Assembly (NCBI RefSeq): GCF_003340475.1
Contig: NZ_QBKA01000002.1
Location: 2,594,197-2,658,196, forward strand
Length of the DNA stretch: 64,000 nt
Source: Alteripontixanthobacter maritimus
GTDB lineage: Bacteria; Pseudomonadota; Alphaproteobacteria; Sphingomonadales; Sphingomonadaceae
Direction: 5' to 3'
This document shows positions 17,436 through 27,396 of this stretch, piece by piece; position 1 is the first letter of the stretch, and the number at the start of each line of letters is the position of its first letter. A model generated the notes under the pieces. It had not been told where the DNA came from. It searched no databases and saw only the letters and a list, made by a program, of their open reading frames with translations. The position numbers and the translations under genes are program-made.

Positions 17436-17773
17436 GACAGCTCGTTCGGAAAGGCGTGGAGACCCTTTATATCGAACCCCGGTCACCGTGGGAGAATGGT
17501 TATAACGACAACTTCGACGGCAAGTTCCGAAACGAAATGCTCAAGGGTGAGGTCTTTTATACTCCAAGGACGCGGTCATCCTAATCAAGCGATGATGCGC
17601 CCACTATGACATGGCAAGACCGCCCTCATCGCTCGGTTACAAACCGTTAGCATAACAAACGATCTTGCTTCGCCCTATTGGAACGCCCTAGCTACGCGTC
17701 AGACCGCCCATACAGCGACCGTCTCCGCCGGAACTCTATGTTAATCGGCGGACCATCTAAATGGGGCAGGTCA
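17436..17773 (+). mobile_element. 3' end of a second IS3-family element with its right terminus
   Basis: GVETLYIEPRSPWENGYND and GKFRNEMLKGEVFYTP are the conserved C-terminal block of an IS3-family (IS407-like) transposase. A frameshift near 17570 leads to HYDMARPPSSLGYKPL. The block at 17762-17773 (TGGGGCAGGTCA) resembles the terminal inverted repeat of such elements. No upstream half is present, so only the right end survives, directly before the polysaccharide locus. Confidence 0.6.
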
Positions 17774-17830
17774 AATCCGCTAGGCGTAATTTAATGTCCT
17801 TTGTCGCTTAAACGCAGTAGAACCTATTCT

Positions 17831-19807
17831 ATGAATATAACACCACTCGAAAAGGGGCCTATCGGGCAGATTATATGGCGTGCGTTGGCGATGCTAAACG
17901 TCGCAATCATACAGGTGACAAGCCTGCCGCGCCATCATAAGAAGCTCGTGGTAGGCGCGATTGACGGAATCCTGTTGGTTTGTTCCATCTGGTTCGCCTA
18001 TTCGTTGCGTACGGGCGAGTGGAGTCTTTTGTCTCCCTCCATCACAAAAATGCTTTGGCCTACAACATTGCTAGCGATTCCGATTTTCGTCTTTTCCGGC
18101 GTTTATCGCACGGTGTTTCGTTATGCCGGAGTTGGCATGTTGCAGATTCTGATCCGGGCATTCTTGCTTTATACTGTAGTTGTCGTGGTCATTTATACGA
18201 TTATCGGTATTGAGGGTGTTCCGCGCACTATGGGCCTATTGCAGCCGATCATCTATTTTGGCTTCATGGCGGCCTCACGTATCTTTTTTCGTTATTTGGT
18301 TTTCGATGTGGTCTCCAAAATTGGGCCGCGAGAATCTGCACGGATTACACTGATTTACGGGGCCGGCCAGGCCGGGCAGCAGATATTGCAATCGCTAAGT
18401 GATGATCCTGCTATGAGGTTTGCAGGGTACATCGATGATGACGCTAATATTGCAGGCCAACGTATAAACGGTGCGAAAGTTTGGCACAGCCTTGATCTAC
18501 TTACGGTAATCGAGCGCTTTGGCGTTACCGATATCTTACTGGCGATGCCGGATGCCTCCCGCCGTCGCCGTCGGGCAATCGTTGACGAATTGCACGATCA
18601 TCCCGTAATCGTGCGCATATTGCCAAGCACTCAGGATATTATCGAGGGCAAAGTTTCAGTCAGCGATATCCAACCGTTGCAGGTGGAGGATTTGTTGGGG
18701 CGGGAGCCTATAGCTCCCGACATGACGTTGCTTGACCGCACGATTGTCGGTAAGGTTGTCATGGTCACAGGAGCGGGCGGCTCTATCGGAAGCGAACTGG
18801 CGCGGCAAATTCTGCGCATTGGTGCTCGGAAATTGATACTGTATGAAGTTTCGGAATTTGCGCTCTATCAGATAGAGCGTGAATTGCGCACCTCGCTTGA
18901 GGCAGCCAAATGCGAAATCGTCCCACTTCTCGGGTGCGTTCGCAATCGTGTCCGACTGAAGGATTTATTCGGCGAGCTGCATATCGACACCGTATTTCAT
19001 GCTGCAGCTTACAGGCATGTCCCCTTAGTGGAAGCAAATCCGCTTGAGGGTATTCGCAACAATATAATTGGCACGGCGGAAATGGTCCGCGCCTCGCATG
19101 ATGCAAAAGTGCAGGATTTTATTTTAATCAGTACCGATAAGGCAGTGCGCCCCACAAATGTGATGGGTGCGACTAAGCGCGGCGCGGAACAGGTGCTTCA
19201 AGCATTCGCCGAGATGAGCGACACGACGCGATTTTCCATGGTCAGGTTCGGCAATGTATTAGGCTCCAGTGGATCGGTGGTCCCGCTATTCAGCCGCCAG
19301 ATACAAAACGGTGGACCAATCACAGTGACCCACCGCGATGTGACGCGATATTTCATGACCATTGCCGAGGCTGCCAATCTCGTTATTCAGGCTGGGGGAA
19401 TGGCTACTGGCGGCGAGGTGTATGTGCTTGATATGGGTCGTCCTGTAAAAATCATTGATCTGGCAGACAAGATGATCCGCTTGTCCGGCCTGACCGTGCG
19501 CGACGAGTTGCGGCCGGATGGCGATATAGAGATCAAGGAAGTCGGCCTGCGCCCTGGCGAGAAGCTTTACGAAGAACTGCTTATCGGGAACGAGCCCATT
19601 GCAACACGGCATAAGCGCATTTTAATGGCGCAGGAAAGCTTTATGGCGTGGGACGAGTTAGCCCGCATCATTGGTTTGTTACGAGAATGCCGCGATCGAC
19701 AGGAAGCCATTTTGTTGTTGGAGGAACTGGTGCCTGATTTCGAACATCGGCGAGACAATCTGCCCGCCGCCGATGTAAGCCAGCAGCAACGTGCCGTCGG
19801 CGCTTGA
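17831..19807 (+). CDS. WbpM/CapD-type UDP-GlcNAc 4,6-dehydratase
   Basis: About 658 aa from ATG 17831 (TTG 17801 also possible). Four hydrophobic helices lie in residues 35-150. A CoA-binding-like Rossmann part follows (LIYGAGQAGQQIL), then the catalytic SDR domain with TGAGGSIGSE near 312. The catalytic STDKAVRPTNVMGATKR near 434 has Met in place of Tyr, as in FlaA1/WbpM. The family makes UDP-2-acetamido-2,6-dideoxy-4-keto-hexose on the inner membrane. With the reductase at 24101 and the transferase at 23500 it would make the first sugar on the lipid carrier. Confidence 0.88.
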   Translation: MNITPLEKGPIGQIIWRALAMLNVAIIQVTSLPRHHKKLVVGAIDGILLVCSIWFAYSLRTGEWSLLSPSITKMLWPTTLLAIPIFVFSGVYRTVFRYAGVGMLQILIRAFLLYTVVVVVIYTIIGIEGVPRTMGLLQPIIYFGFMAASRIFFRYLVFDVVSKIGPRESARITLIYGAGQAGQQILQSLSDDPAMRFAGYIDDDANIAGQRINGAKVWHSLDLLTVIERFGVTDILLAMPDASRRRRRAIVDELHDHPVIVRILPSTQDIIEGKVSVSDIQPLQVEDLLGREPIAPDMTLLDRTIVGKVVMVTGAGGSIGSELARQILRIGARKLILYEVSEFALYQIERELRTSLEAAKCEIVPLLGCVRNRVRLKDLFGELHIDTVFHAAAYRHVPLVEANPLEGIRNNIIGTAEMVRASHDAKVQDFILISTDKAVRPTNVMGATKRGAEQVLQAFAEMSDTTRFSMVRFGNVLGSSGSVVPLFSRQIQNGGPITVTHRDVTRYFMTIAEAANLVIQAGGMATGGEVYVLDMGRPVKIIDLADKMIRLSGLTVRDELRPDGDIEIKEVGLRPGEKLYEELLIGNEPIATRHKRILMAQESFMAWDELARIIGLLRECRDRQEAILLLEELVPDFEHRRDNLPAADVSQQQRAVGA

Positions 19808-19851
19808 GTCAGAGCCTTTAGCGGCGGGGGGACGAGCTCGCTCTGCCAGCA

Positions 19852-20865
19852 TCAAACCTGGTAGTAATCGCGATACCATGCGACGAATTGCTTAATGCCT
19901 TCGCGCACATCGGTTTCAGGGCGATAACCGGTCAGTTCCTTCAGCAAGGTCGCATTGGCCCAGGTGGCAGGCACATCGCCTTTTTGCATCTCTAGTAAGT
20001 TAAGCTTTGCTTCGCGCTCGCATTCGGCCTCAATTGCACGGACGAAGTCTATAAGCTTCACCTTGTCTGAATTGCCGATATTGACGACGCGATAGGGTGC
20101 GATTGGTGACAGGCTGTCATATTCGGCGATATCTTCTTTACGCTTGGGCCGTTTGGGCACCGCGTCCAGCAGCAACCGTATCCCGCGCACCAAATCTGTG
20201 ACATAGGTGAAATCGCGATACATTTTGCCGCGATTGTAGATATCAATCGGCTCGCCTTCCAAAATACCTTTGGTAAACTTGAACAGCGCCATGTCGGGCC
20301 GGCCCAGCGGGCCATACACCGTAAAAAATCGGAACATGGTGGTCGGCAAGTTCCACAAATGGGAATAGCTATGGGCCATCGCCTCATTCGCTTTTTTGGT
20401 CGCGGCGTAAAAGGTCAGCGGCGTATCGCACTTCTCACGCTCGTCGAACGGCATGTCCACATTCGCGCCATAGACCGAACTGGTCGATGCCATTAGCAGG
20501 TGATCCACCGCTAACTCGCGCGCGCATTCCATTACATTGAATGTTCCAGTGATATTTGAGTTCAGATAGGCGCGCGGATTTTCTAGGCTGTAACGGACAC
20601 CCGCCTGCGCAGCGAGGTGAACGATAATGTCCGGCCTTTCCGCCATCATCAGATCGTGCAATACATCAAAATCTTCCAGCATGCCGATATGCGCAGAAAA
20701 ATGCTCGTTCTGCAGCAATATTTGGTTGCGTTTTTCCTTCAGGCGGACGTCATAATAATCCGTCATCCCGTCGAACCCTACCACGGCGAACCCTTCGCGC
20801 AGCAGAAATTGCGAGAGGTGAAAACCAATAAAACCGGCGGAACCTGTTACAAAAATTTTGCGCAT
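19852..20865 (-). CDS. UDP-glucuronate 4-epimerase family protein
   Basis: 337 aa, an extended SDR epimerase. TGSAGFIGFHL binds NAD; STSSVYG and YAATKKANE provide Ser, Tyr and Lys. MTDYYDVRLKEKR and FFTVYGPLGRPDMALF are typical of the LpsL/CapI group, which interconverts UDP-GlcA and UDP-GalA. It lies 7 bp downstream of the TviB-like dehydrogenase, so it might act on that enzyme's product instead, as TviC does. The sequence favours the CapI/LpsL assignment. Confidence 0.82.
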   Translation of the reverse strand: MRKIFVTGSAGFIGFHLSQFLLREGFAVVGFDGMTDYYDVRLKEKRNQILLQNEHFSAHIGMLEDFDVLHDLMMAERPDIIVHLAAQAGVRYSLENPRAYLNSNITGTFNVMECARELAVDHLLMASTSSVYGANVDMPFDEREKCDTPLTFYAATKKANEAMAHSYSHLWNLPTTMFRFFTVYGPLGRPDMALFKFTKGILEGEPIDIYNRGKMYRDFTYVTDLVRGIRLLLDAVPKRPKRKEDIAEYDSLSPIAPYRVVNIGNSDKVKLIDFVRAIEAECEREAKLNLLEMQKGDVPATWANATLLKELTGYRPETDVREGIKQFVAWYRDYYQV

Positions 20866-20872
20866 ATCGGCC

Positions 20873-22135
20873 TTACAATGTCCAAAAGGATTTATCGCGA
20901 AAAGCGTTCTTCAAATCCGCGGCCAGACCACCATTTGTGCGCATACTCAGCAATTTGTCCGCGCCCATGATAACATATTCAGCATGGGGCACGGCCAGCA
21001 GCACCAAATCATATTGGCGAGACAGAGCATCCGGGTCGATCTCCAAACCATAAATCGCTTTCGCTTCGGCTGGATCAGCCAGCGGATCGTGGACTGTCAC
21101 GTCCAGCCGGCGCTTGCGCAGTGCGTCGATCAGGTCGGCGATCTTGCTGTTGCGCAAATCGGGCACATCTTCCTTGAAGGTAAGACCCAGCACCAACGCG
21201 CTGGACGCCTGCTGGCCCGCAGCTCGCGATAAGGCATCTGCGATATATTCGGACATGGTGTCGTTCACCGAACGACCTGCCAGAATGACGGCTGGGTCAT
21301 GCCCGACTTCGCGCGCACGGTGCGCCAAATAATAGGGGTCTACCCCGATGCAATGTCCGCCGACCAAGCCCGGCTGGAAAGGCAGAAAATTCCATTTGGT
21401 GTTGGCCGCTTCCAGCACGTCCCATACAGATAGATCCATCCGCCCGAAAATGCGGGTTACTTCGTTAATGAAGGCGATGTTAATATCGCGCTGTGCATTC
21501 TCGATCACCTTGGCCGCTTCGGCAGCCTTGATCGATGCAGCGCGGAAAGTGCCACCGGAAGTGACCTGGTCGTATAGAGCGGCAACCTTGTCGCATGTCG
21601 GCTCGCTATCGCCCGAAACGACTTTGGTGATCTTGTCGATCGTATGCTCGCGATCACCGGGGTTGATGCGTTCCGGGCTGTAGCCAAGGAAGAAGCCTAC
21701 GCGCCATTTGAGACCAGAAAATTCTTCTAGGATTGGCGCGCAAATTCCTTCGGTTACGCCGGGATAAACGGTGCTCTCGTAAATCACGATCGGCTGCTTG
21801 CCCACATCGGCAGCATCGCGCAGCAAGCCGCCAACTGTCCGGCTGGCGTTTTCCACGATCGTCAAATCGGGGTTGTTTGCCTGATCGATCGGGGTCGGAA
21901 CTGTCACGATGTAGAAATCCGCAGGCGGCAATTTATCTGCATTGGCGGTTAAGGTGAGGCTGGAGACGGCAAGCGTGTCCGAACCGATTTCATTGGTGCG
22001 ATCCTGCCCACCCACGAGCTCGCGCACGCGGTTCTCATCGACATCGAAACCATAAGTATCGAAGCTCTTCGCCAATGCGACCGCGAGTGGCAGGCCGACA
22101 TAACCAAGGCCAATCACGCAGACCGTTTGCGACAT
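20873..22135 (-). CDS. tviB: Nucleotide-sugar dehydrogenase, TviB/WbpA type
   Basis: 420 aa. NAD motif GLGYVGLPLA at residues 9-18, substrate loop TVPTPID, the central helix around 200-240, and the catalytic Cys near 262 in GGHCIGVDPYYL. The form GHCIGVDPYYL, rather than GSCFPKD, marks the UDP-HexNAc dehydrogenases (TviB, WbpA, WecC) that oxidise C6 of UDP-GlcNAc or an isomer. First gene of a two-gene minus-strand unit with the epimerase. Confidence 0.85.
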   Translation of the reverse strand: MSQTVCVIGLGYVGLPLAVALAKSFDTYGFDVDENRVRELVGGQDRTNEIGSDTLAVSSLTLTANADKLPPADFYIVTVPTPIDQANNPDLTIVENASRTVGGLLRDAADVGKQPIVIYESTVYPGVTEGICAPILEEFSGLKWRVGFFLGYSPERINPGDREHTIDKITKVVSGDSEPTCDKVAALYDQVTSGGTFRAASIKAAEAAKVIENAQRDINIAFINEVTRIFGRMDLSVWDVLEAANTKWNFLPFQPGLVGGHCIGVDPYYLAHRAREVGHDPAVILAGRSVNDTMSEYIADALSRAAGQQASSALVLGLTFKEDVPDLRNSKIADLIDALRKRRLDVTVHDPLADPAEAKAIYGLEIDPDALSRQYDLVLLAVPHAEYVIMGADKLLSMRTNGGLAADLKNAFRDKSFWTL

Positions 22136-22303
22136 AAAAAATCAGTTTTTCCGAGTTCAGGGAATTCACTCGGTGGCATACGGACAGCGGGGGTGTAGAT
22201 CAAGCGTGGTCTGGCTTGACCCGGCATCGCGCGCGGCTATGCCAATGCTGCAGAACGACGCCTAAATTCGCCCTCCCCCACAATACTGCCTCAGGATGCA
22301 AAA

Positions 22304-23503
22304 ATGCCCCGAAAGTCTTACGCGCAAGATCGTCCGAAACTGGCGCTTGTTGTCACAGACATATATGCTTTCAACGTGCTGAGCCGTGGGCAGCTGGAGT
22401 TTTTCCGCGATAGCGGCGTTACGCTCGATCTGTATTGCAACGGCACTGAAGAAGGTTTTGCGAAATTGCGCGCGCGGAAAGTTGGGCGAGTCATTCGCAT
22501 TCCGTTCCGTCGCAAACCGCATCCGATAATGGATTTGGCCGCTTTGTGTGTGCTGTTCTGGCATATGCTGACCAACCGATACGAGGCTGTTGTTTCGTCG
22601 ACACCGAAGGCTATGTTGCTCGGTTCGATCGCCGCCGCTTTTGCATTTCAGCGCAAACGATTCTGCTTCGTGCGTGGGCGTGCGTACGAAACAATGACGG
22701 GGGCCATGCGCAAAGCTTATGAGTTGATGGATCGCGGCAGCTTCTTGTTCGCCCACCGGGTGATCTTTCTAAGCCACTCATTGCGGGAAGCTTACACAAA
22801 AGACGGTATCGGTGCGCTGGAGAAGGGGTGTGTGTTGGGCGAAGGCTCTTCTAACGGTGTCGATCTGGTCAAATACCGCGTGTTAAGCGATGTTGAGCGG
22901 CTGAAATTGCGGCACGCTCGAAAGATCGACGAGGATGAATTCGTGATCGTTATCGCTGGGCGAATCGTGCCCGATAAGGGCGTTCGTGAAGCGCTCGACC
23001 TGATCGATAGGCTTGGTGATGAACAACAATTGCGATGGTTCTTCTTGGGATGGCCGGAATCGAACGACCTGGTGGCTCAGATCTACAAGCGCAGCCATTT
23101 GAACGTGACCCATCTCGATCATACCGATCGGCTGCAAGACTGGCTGGGTCTGGCCGATCTGTCGTTCCTACCAAGCTATCGGGAGGGTTTTGGCAATGTC
23201 GGGATCGAAGCGGCGGCCTGCGGCTTACCGACGCTAGCTTTCGATGTGGTAGGCCTACGTGATAGCGTTGCCGATGGCGTCAGCGGCCATCTCGTGCCGT
23301 TTGGCGATCTGGAGGCTTCGGAACGTTTCATTCGCGACGCCTTGGATGATCGCGCCGCGCTGGCCGACCAATATTCAGGCGCTCGCGCATGGGTCAGCGA
23401 ACATTTCGAAAACCGCGCAGTTTGGCAAAATTATGCACGGGCCTACCTTGGCGAGGAATGGGCGGGGTGGGCCCTCCCTAAATTAGACAATGCGCAAATT
23501 TAG
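22304..23503 (+). CDS. GT4-family glycosyltransferase
   Basis: 399 aa, GT-B fold. The acceptor half holds ALVVTDIYAFNVLSRGQ; the donor half holds IAGRIVPDKG and the family Glu pair in REGFGNVGIEAAACGLP. No signal peptide; acts on the cytosolic face of the inner membrane. Its stop overlaps the convergent stop of the initiating transferase gene by 4 bp. Donor and acceptor cannot be told from sequence. Confidence 0.85.
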   Translation: MPRKSYAQDRPKLALVVTDIYAFNVLSRGQLEFFRDSGVTLDLYCNGTEEGFAKLRARKVGRVIRIPFRRKPHPIMDLAALCVLFWHMLTNRYEAVVSSTPKAMLLGSIAAAFAFQRKRFCFVRGRAYETMTGAMRKAYELMDRGSFLFAHRVIFLSHSLREAYTKDGIGALEKGCVLGEGSSNGVDLVKYRVLSDVERLKLRHARKIDEDEFVIVIAGRIVPDKGVREALDLIDRLGDEQQLRWFFLGWPESNDLVAQIYKRSHLNVTHLDHTDRLQDWLGLADLSFLPSYREGFGNVGIEAAACGLPTLAFDVVGLRDSVADGVSGHLVPFGDLEASERFIRDALDDRAALADQYSGARAWVSEHFENRAVWQNYARAYLGEEWAGWALPKLDNAQI

Positions 23504-24060
23504 TGAGAAATCGAGTTACGGCCAAAGATTTTCAGGACGGTCAGGGCGATGATCCGCACATCCAATATTGTGGATCGTCGTTCCAAGTACTCTTTTTCCA
23601 GAGCCACTTTAACCTCCAGTGAAATTTCGTCACGCCCATTGATCTGAGCCCAGCCGGTGATACCGGGTAGCAAGTTCGCAACGCCCGCAGCTTCGCGCAT
23701 CACCATCAAATCATCTTGGTTGAACAAGGCGGGGCGCGGTCCGACCAGACTCATATCGCCTTTTAGTACGTTCCATAATTGAGGTAATTCATCGAGCGAT
23801 GTCTTGCGCAACGTTCTGCCTAGCTTCGTTAAATGCGCTTGCGGATCGGGCAGTAGATGGGTCGGCAAGGCCGGCGTGTCAGTGCGCATCGTGCGGAATT
23901 TCCGCATGCCGAACAGTGCGTGGCCGCTCCCAAAGCGTTGTGAAACGTAAAGGACCGGGCCCCTACTATCCAATTTAATCAGCATAGCGACAATCAGCAT
24001 TACAGGACCTAGCAGCAGCAGACCGATCAAGCTTCCAAAGATGTCTATTAAGCGTTTCAT
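23500..24060 (-). CDS. PglC-type phosphoglycosyl transferase (initiating enzyme)
   Basis: 186 aa, the small monotopic form. Re-entrant hydrophobic helix at residues 5-28, basic region QRFGSG and KFRTMRTDT, catalytic Asp90-Glu91 (SLDELPQLWNVLKGDMSLVGPRP). It moves a phospho-sugar from a UDP-sugar to undecaprenyl phosphate and starts the repeat unit. Lying next to a 4-reductase, it probably uses a 6-deoxy-HexNAc such as UDP-QuiNAc or UDP-FucNAc. Confidence 0.88.
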   Translation of the reverse strand: MKRLIDIFGSLIGLLLLGPVMLIVAMLIKLDSRGPVLYVSQRFGSGHALFGMRKFRTMRTDTPALPTHLLPDPQAHLTKLGRTLRKTSLDELPQLWNVLKGDMSLVGPRPALFNQDDLMVMREAAGVANLLPGITGWAQINGRDEISLEVKVALEKEYLERRSTILDVRIIALTVLKIFGRNSISH

Positions 24061-24100
24061 AAGAAGATTGTATCCGACGCTTTCACTGAAAAAAAGCGCG

Positions 24101-25027
24101 TTATAAGGAGGCCATCATTCTAACCATCGCTTTTTCCAAGGACATTGGGGGCTTCCATCCGACGTGCTCACGAAAGGCGGAGCCATCATAGGCTGCATCG
24201 CCAAGCAAGCTGTCGGTACGCCCGCGCAGCACAATCTTCGCTAGCATTTTTACAATCGGTTTAGGCAAGGATGGGCAGCGATATTTATGACCCGCCTGTC
24301 GCGTGAGATTGCGATAGATTTCCGCCACGCTTACAGGATCGCTGTCGGTTACAATGAAGGCACCGGTGGCTTGGGCTTCGAGTGCCGCCAAAGTGGCATC
24401 AGCGAGATTCTCGACTGCCATAAAACTACGCCGATTTTTGATAGATCCAAATGGCAGTGGAAGGCCCAACTTGGCCGCTCGCGCTAGTTTTCCCACTAAG
24501 CCGGCAGGCTGCTCGCCGATCAGGGCGGGCGGTCGAAGGCACACGACCGAAGTTTTGCGGCTATTGAGCGCTAGCAGTTCGCGATCCGCGTGAAGTTTTG
24601 AAGCGCCGTATATGCGATCAGGTGCAGGTAAAGAGCTATCATCGACCAATGTTCCCTTGTCTGAATAAGATCGCACGGCAGCGACTGAACTGATTTGCGC
24701 AAATCCGGTAAGCTCGGCATCGATCGCGGCCTGTGCCAGCTGCACTGCAAGATGGTGATTTACATCGAAGTATCTCTTTCGCGCGAGCTCGGGCGGTTCA
24801 GACTTCAGAACATGAGCGCGACCAATGCAGTTTATGGCCCAGTCATAACTTTGTAATTGCGAAATTATATCCCCCGGATCGCGCGCAACAATAACATCGA
24901 ACTCGCAACCAGTAGGCGCCGCGTTGCGCATCACGCCAAGCACATGATGACCTTCGCGGGCCATATGCTGGCACATAATGCGGCCGACAAAGCCGCCCGC
25001 TCCGAAAATGACGATTTTTTTCAGCAC
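24101..25027 (-). CDS. NAD-dependent sugar 4-reductase (WbpV/WreQ-like)
   Basis: 308 aa SDR. IFGAGGFVG at the N-terminus, ISSVAAVRSY, and YGASKLHAD as the Tyr-Lys pair. It resembles the reductases that work after WbpM-type dehydratases to give UDP-QuiNAc or UDP-FucNAc. It lies 40 bp upstream of the PglC-type gene on the same strand, the usual pairing for a primer sugar. Which epimer is formed is not decided by the sequence. Confidence 0.72.
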   Translation of the reverse strand: MLKKIVIFGAGGFVGRIMCQHMAREGHHVLGVMRNAAPTGCEFDVIVARDPGDIISQLQSYDWAINCIGRAHVLKSEPPELARKRYFDVNHHLAVQLAQAAIDAELTGFAQISSVAAVRSYSDKGTLVDDSSLPAPDRIYGASKLHADRELLALNSRKTSVVCLRPPALIGEQPAGLVGKLARAAKLGLPLPFGSIKNRRSFMAVENLADATLAALEAQATGAFIVTDSDPVSVAEIYRNLTRQAGHKYRCPSLPKPIVKMLAKIVLRGRTDSLLGDAAYDGSAFREHVGWKPPMSLEKAMVRMMASL

Positions 25028-25219
25028 ATAATCTCACTTGCTGGGAACTGACTAATCTAAAGTTTTAGGTTTAGCGAAGCAATAGCTTTTCCACGGTGTT
25101 CAACGTCGCCGCCGGAGCCTCAAACTGTACCGGTTCCCACGAAAATCATTGGGTTGTAGGCTGCAACCGCGCGCGGATTTGGCTTGTCATATACTTAGGT
25201 TCACCCCTATACGCGGCTC

Positions 25220-26677
25220 ATGAACGGGTATGCGAAAAATGGGCCACGGCTGATGGGGGTTGGTCCATTCATTGTTTTTTGTGTTGTAGCAGCCTTCCTT
25301 GGTGGAGCATCGCGTGCCGATGAATTAGCGCTTGTACTTTTCCGTCCGATTGGCATTGGCCTACTAGGATGGGTGTTGTGGTCATATCCGCTGACCCAAT
25401 TTCGTCACGGCCGTGCATTTTGTTTCGCGATCATCGGCCTTATCGTAATTTGTACTGTTCAATTGATCCCACTGCCACCATCGATATGGACGGCCTTACC
25501 GGGGCGTGGCGAAATTTCAGCAATTGATCGTTTGATTTTTGGTGTCGAAATCTGGCGGCCTATCACTGTTTCGCCGCGCGCTACTTGGAACACTCTGTTC
25601 TCCTTATTGAGCTTACTTGGCGGCTATTTAGCTTTCTTAGCTCTGGCAAAAAGTAATAATAATTTAGCCCTCAAGTCTTTACTCGCGATTTCTATTATTT
25701 CAATTATGCTGTCTATAGTGAATTTGCAATTTGGCCATACTATCTTCCCGTTGTACAGCTTGGCAGGTATCGGAGAGGGCGGTCTATTTAGCAATTCAAA
25801 TCATTTTGGTATATTTAGTGCGATTTCTATTCTTGTGGCAGTAATTTTGATAAAGGAAGATAGCCTTACAAAGGCCAGGCAAGCACGCTGGTATGCATTT
25901 TTAGCCTTAGTACTATTATTTCTTGTTGGGGTCGTATTGTCCGGGTCGCGTTTAGCTTTCGCAGCATCCGCATTTGCATGTATGATTGCGGCCATGGTGT
26001 TCGCTCGCAATTTAGATTTTTCGAATGCAACGAATTCTCAGTCTGGTCTAATTTCTAGAGCTCTGGGTTTGACCGCTCACTCACGTTGGCCTGGTCGGTT
26101 TCTTTTATTTGGTTTTTACTTCTCAATTATCGGTTGCATTGCTACATTTCTTTATGTGGCAACATTACAGCGTGAACTATCGATTGGGAGCTTCGAGGCG
26201 CCTGACCTTTCTGAAGACATAAGATTTCGGATCATTCCTGTGCTTCTTAAGTTAGCAACCGAGCAATGGGCGACCGGTTTTGGCTTTGGTAGTTTTGGTT
26301 CGATTTACCCAGTTTATGAGACCGATGACATCATGATCAATAAGTATGTTAATCAGGCACATAACGATGGTTTGCAGATTGTGATTGAAGGCGGGATCGC
26401 AGCCGGATTGGTTGCGATAGGACTGTTGATATGGTTAGCCTTGCGCATAGTTTCCTTGTTTCGGTCGGGTGATGTGGATAGGGGGCTTGTCGCGATCGGG
26501 GTCGTGGCGGTGATCGGGTTGGGTTCTGTTTTCGATTACGTGCTGCGGACGCCATTAATGGCATTTGCGATTATGTGTATCCTCACCGTGCTGCTTTCAT
26601 CGAAGCCAAGCATGAGAAGTGAAGTCTGCGAAGAACATTGCAGGAAGAGCGGATCAAACATGAATGGAGTGTCCTAG
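25220..26677 (+). CDS. O-antigen ligase/polymerase family membrane protein
   Basis: 485 aa with about ten hydrophobic helices and a large periplasmic loop. VLSGSRLAF and NQAHNDGLQIVIEGG match the Wzy_C/O-antigen ligase superfamily, with the periplasmic His in HND. Markedly more AT-rich than its neighbours, as is usual for this family. Its TAG shares one base with the GTG of the Wza-like gene, so it leads the export operon. It could polymerise or ligate the glycan. Confidence 0.8.
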   Translation: MNGYAKNGPRLMGVGPFIVFCVVAAFLGGASRADELALVLFRPIGIGLLGWVLWSYPLTQFRHGRAFCFAIIGLIVICTVQLIPLPPSIWTALPGRGEISAIDRLIFGVEIWRPITVSPRATWNTLFSLLSLLGGYLAFLALAKSNNNLALKSLLAISIISIMLSIVNLQFGHTIFPLYSLAGIGEGGLFSNSNHFGIFSAISILVAVILIKEDSLTKARQARWYAFLALVLLFLVGVVLSGSRLAFAASAFACMIAAMVFARNLDFSNATNSQSGLISRALGLTAHSRWPGRFLLFGFYFSIIGCIATFLYVATLQRELSIGSFEAPDLSEDIRFRIIPVLLKLATEQWATGFGFGSFGSIYPVYETDDIMINKYVNQAHNDGLQIVIEGGIAAGLVAIGLLIWLALRIVSLFRSGDVDRGLVAIGVVAVIGLGSVFDYVLRTPLMAFAIMCILTVLLSSKPSMRSEVCEEHCRKSGSNMNGVS

Positions 26678-27384
26678 TGAACTGTAGCTCGCTAGCTAAA
26701 AACCTTTTAGGTCTTTGCGCTATCTTATTGTTGACAGCTTGCGTCAGCACGCCACCCGTGGCACTATCTCCTGACGTCGAATTGGTAAAAGATAATGCGC
26801 TGCCGGCTCCTGACGCGCCATTCGCATTGCGGCCATTCGATACAGTTGCCATTTCGGTGTTTGGCCAACCTGACCTTTCTAATACTGTTGAGATCGGCCC
26901 CAATGGGTTGGCAAATGTGCCTTTGCTTGGACGAGTACAGGCTGGCGGGCTTTTGCCTTCCGACTTGGAGCGAGTGATCGAAGATAGGTTGCGCGGCCGA
27001 TTTTTGCGCGATCCTGTCGTTTCTGTGGTAGTTGATCGTGCAACCAGCAGACAAATTGTAATTGGCGGACAAGTAAGGCGTCCGGGATCGTTCGCGTATC
27101 AGAACGATCTCGACCTTTCGCGCGCTGTCGCCTTGGCGGGCGGCTTAGGCGAATTCGGTAAGCAAGATGACGTGTTGGTGCATCGCGAAGTAGAGGGGAT
27201 CAAGTATATCGGCGTATACAATATCGGTGCTATTCAACGCGGTAATTATGATGATCCTTCGATCTATCCAGGCGATCTGATTGTAGTGGGCGATTCGCCT
27301 GGTCGCCGTCGCTTGCTGCAGATTTTACAGGTTCTACCCTTGGTCACCCAGCCACTGGTGCTGATCGACCGCGCGTCAAGATAG
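26677..27384 (+). CDS. wza: Wza-like polysaccharide export lipoprotein
   Basis: 235 aa from GTG 26677, which overlaps the preceding stop by one base. Lipoprotein signal with lipobox LLTAC (Cys22). A Poly_export domain follows (RPFDTVAISVFGQPDLS, GPNGLANVPLLGRVQ) and then a SLBB domain (VIGGQVRRPGSFAY). Forms or contributes to the outer-membrane exit channel. It is shorter than E. coli Wza, like many alphaproteobacterial versions. Confidence 0.87.
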   Translation: MNCSSLAKNLLGLCAILLLTACVSTPPVALSPDVELVKDNALPAPDAPFALRPFDTVAISVFGQPDLSNTVEIGPNGLANVPLLGRVQAGGLLPSDLERVIEDRLRGRFLRDPVVSVVVDRATSRQIVIGGQVRRPGSFAYQNDLDLSRAVALAGGLGEFGKQDDVLVHREVEGIKYIGVYNIGAIQRGNYDDPSIYPGDLIVVGDSPGRRRLLQILQVLPLVTQPLVLIDRASR

Positions 27385-27396
27385 TAGAGAATAATA

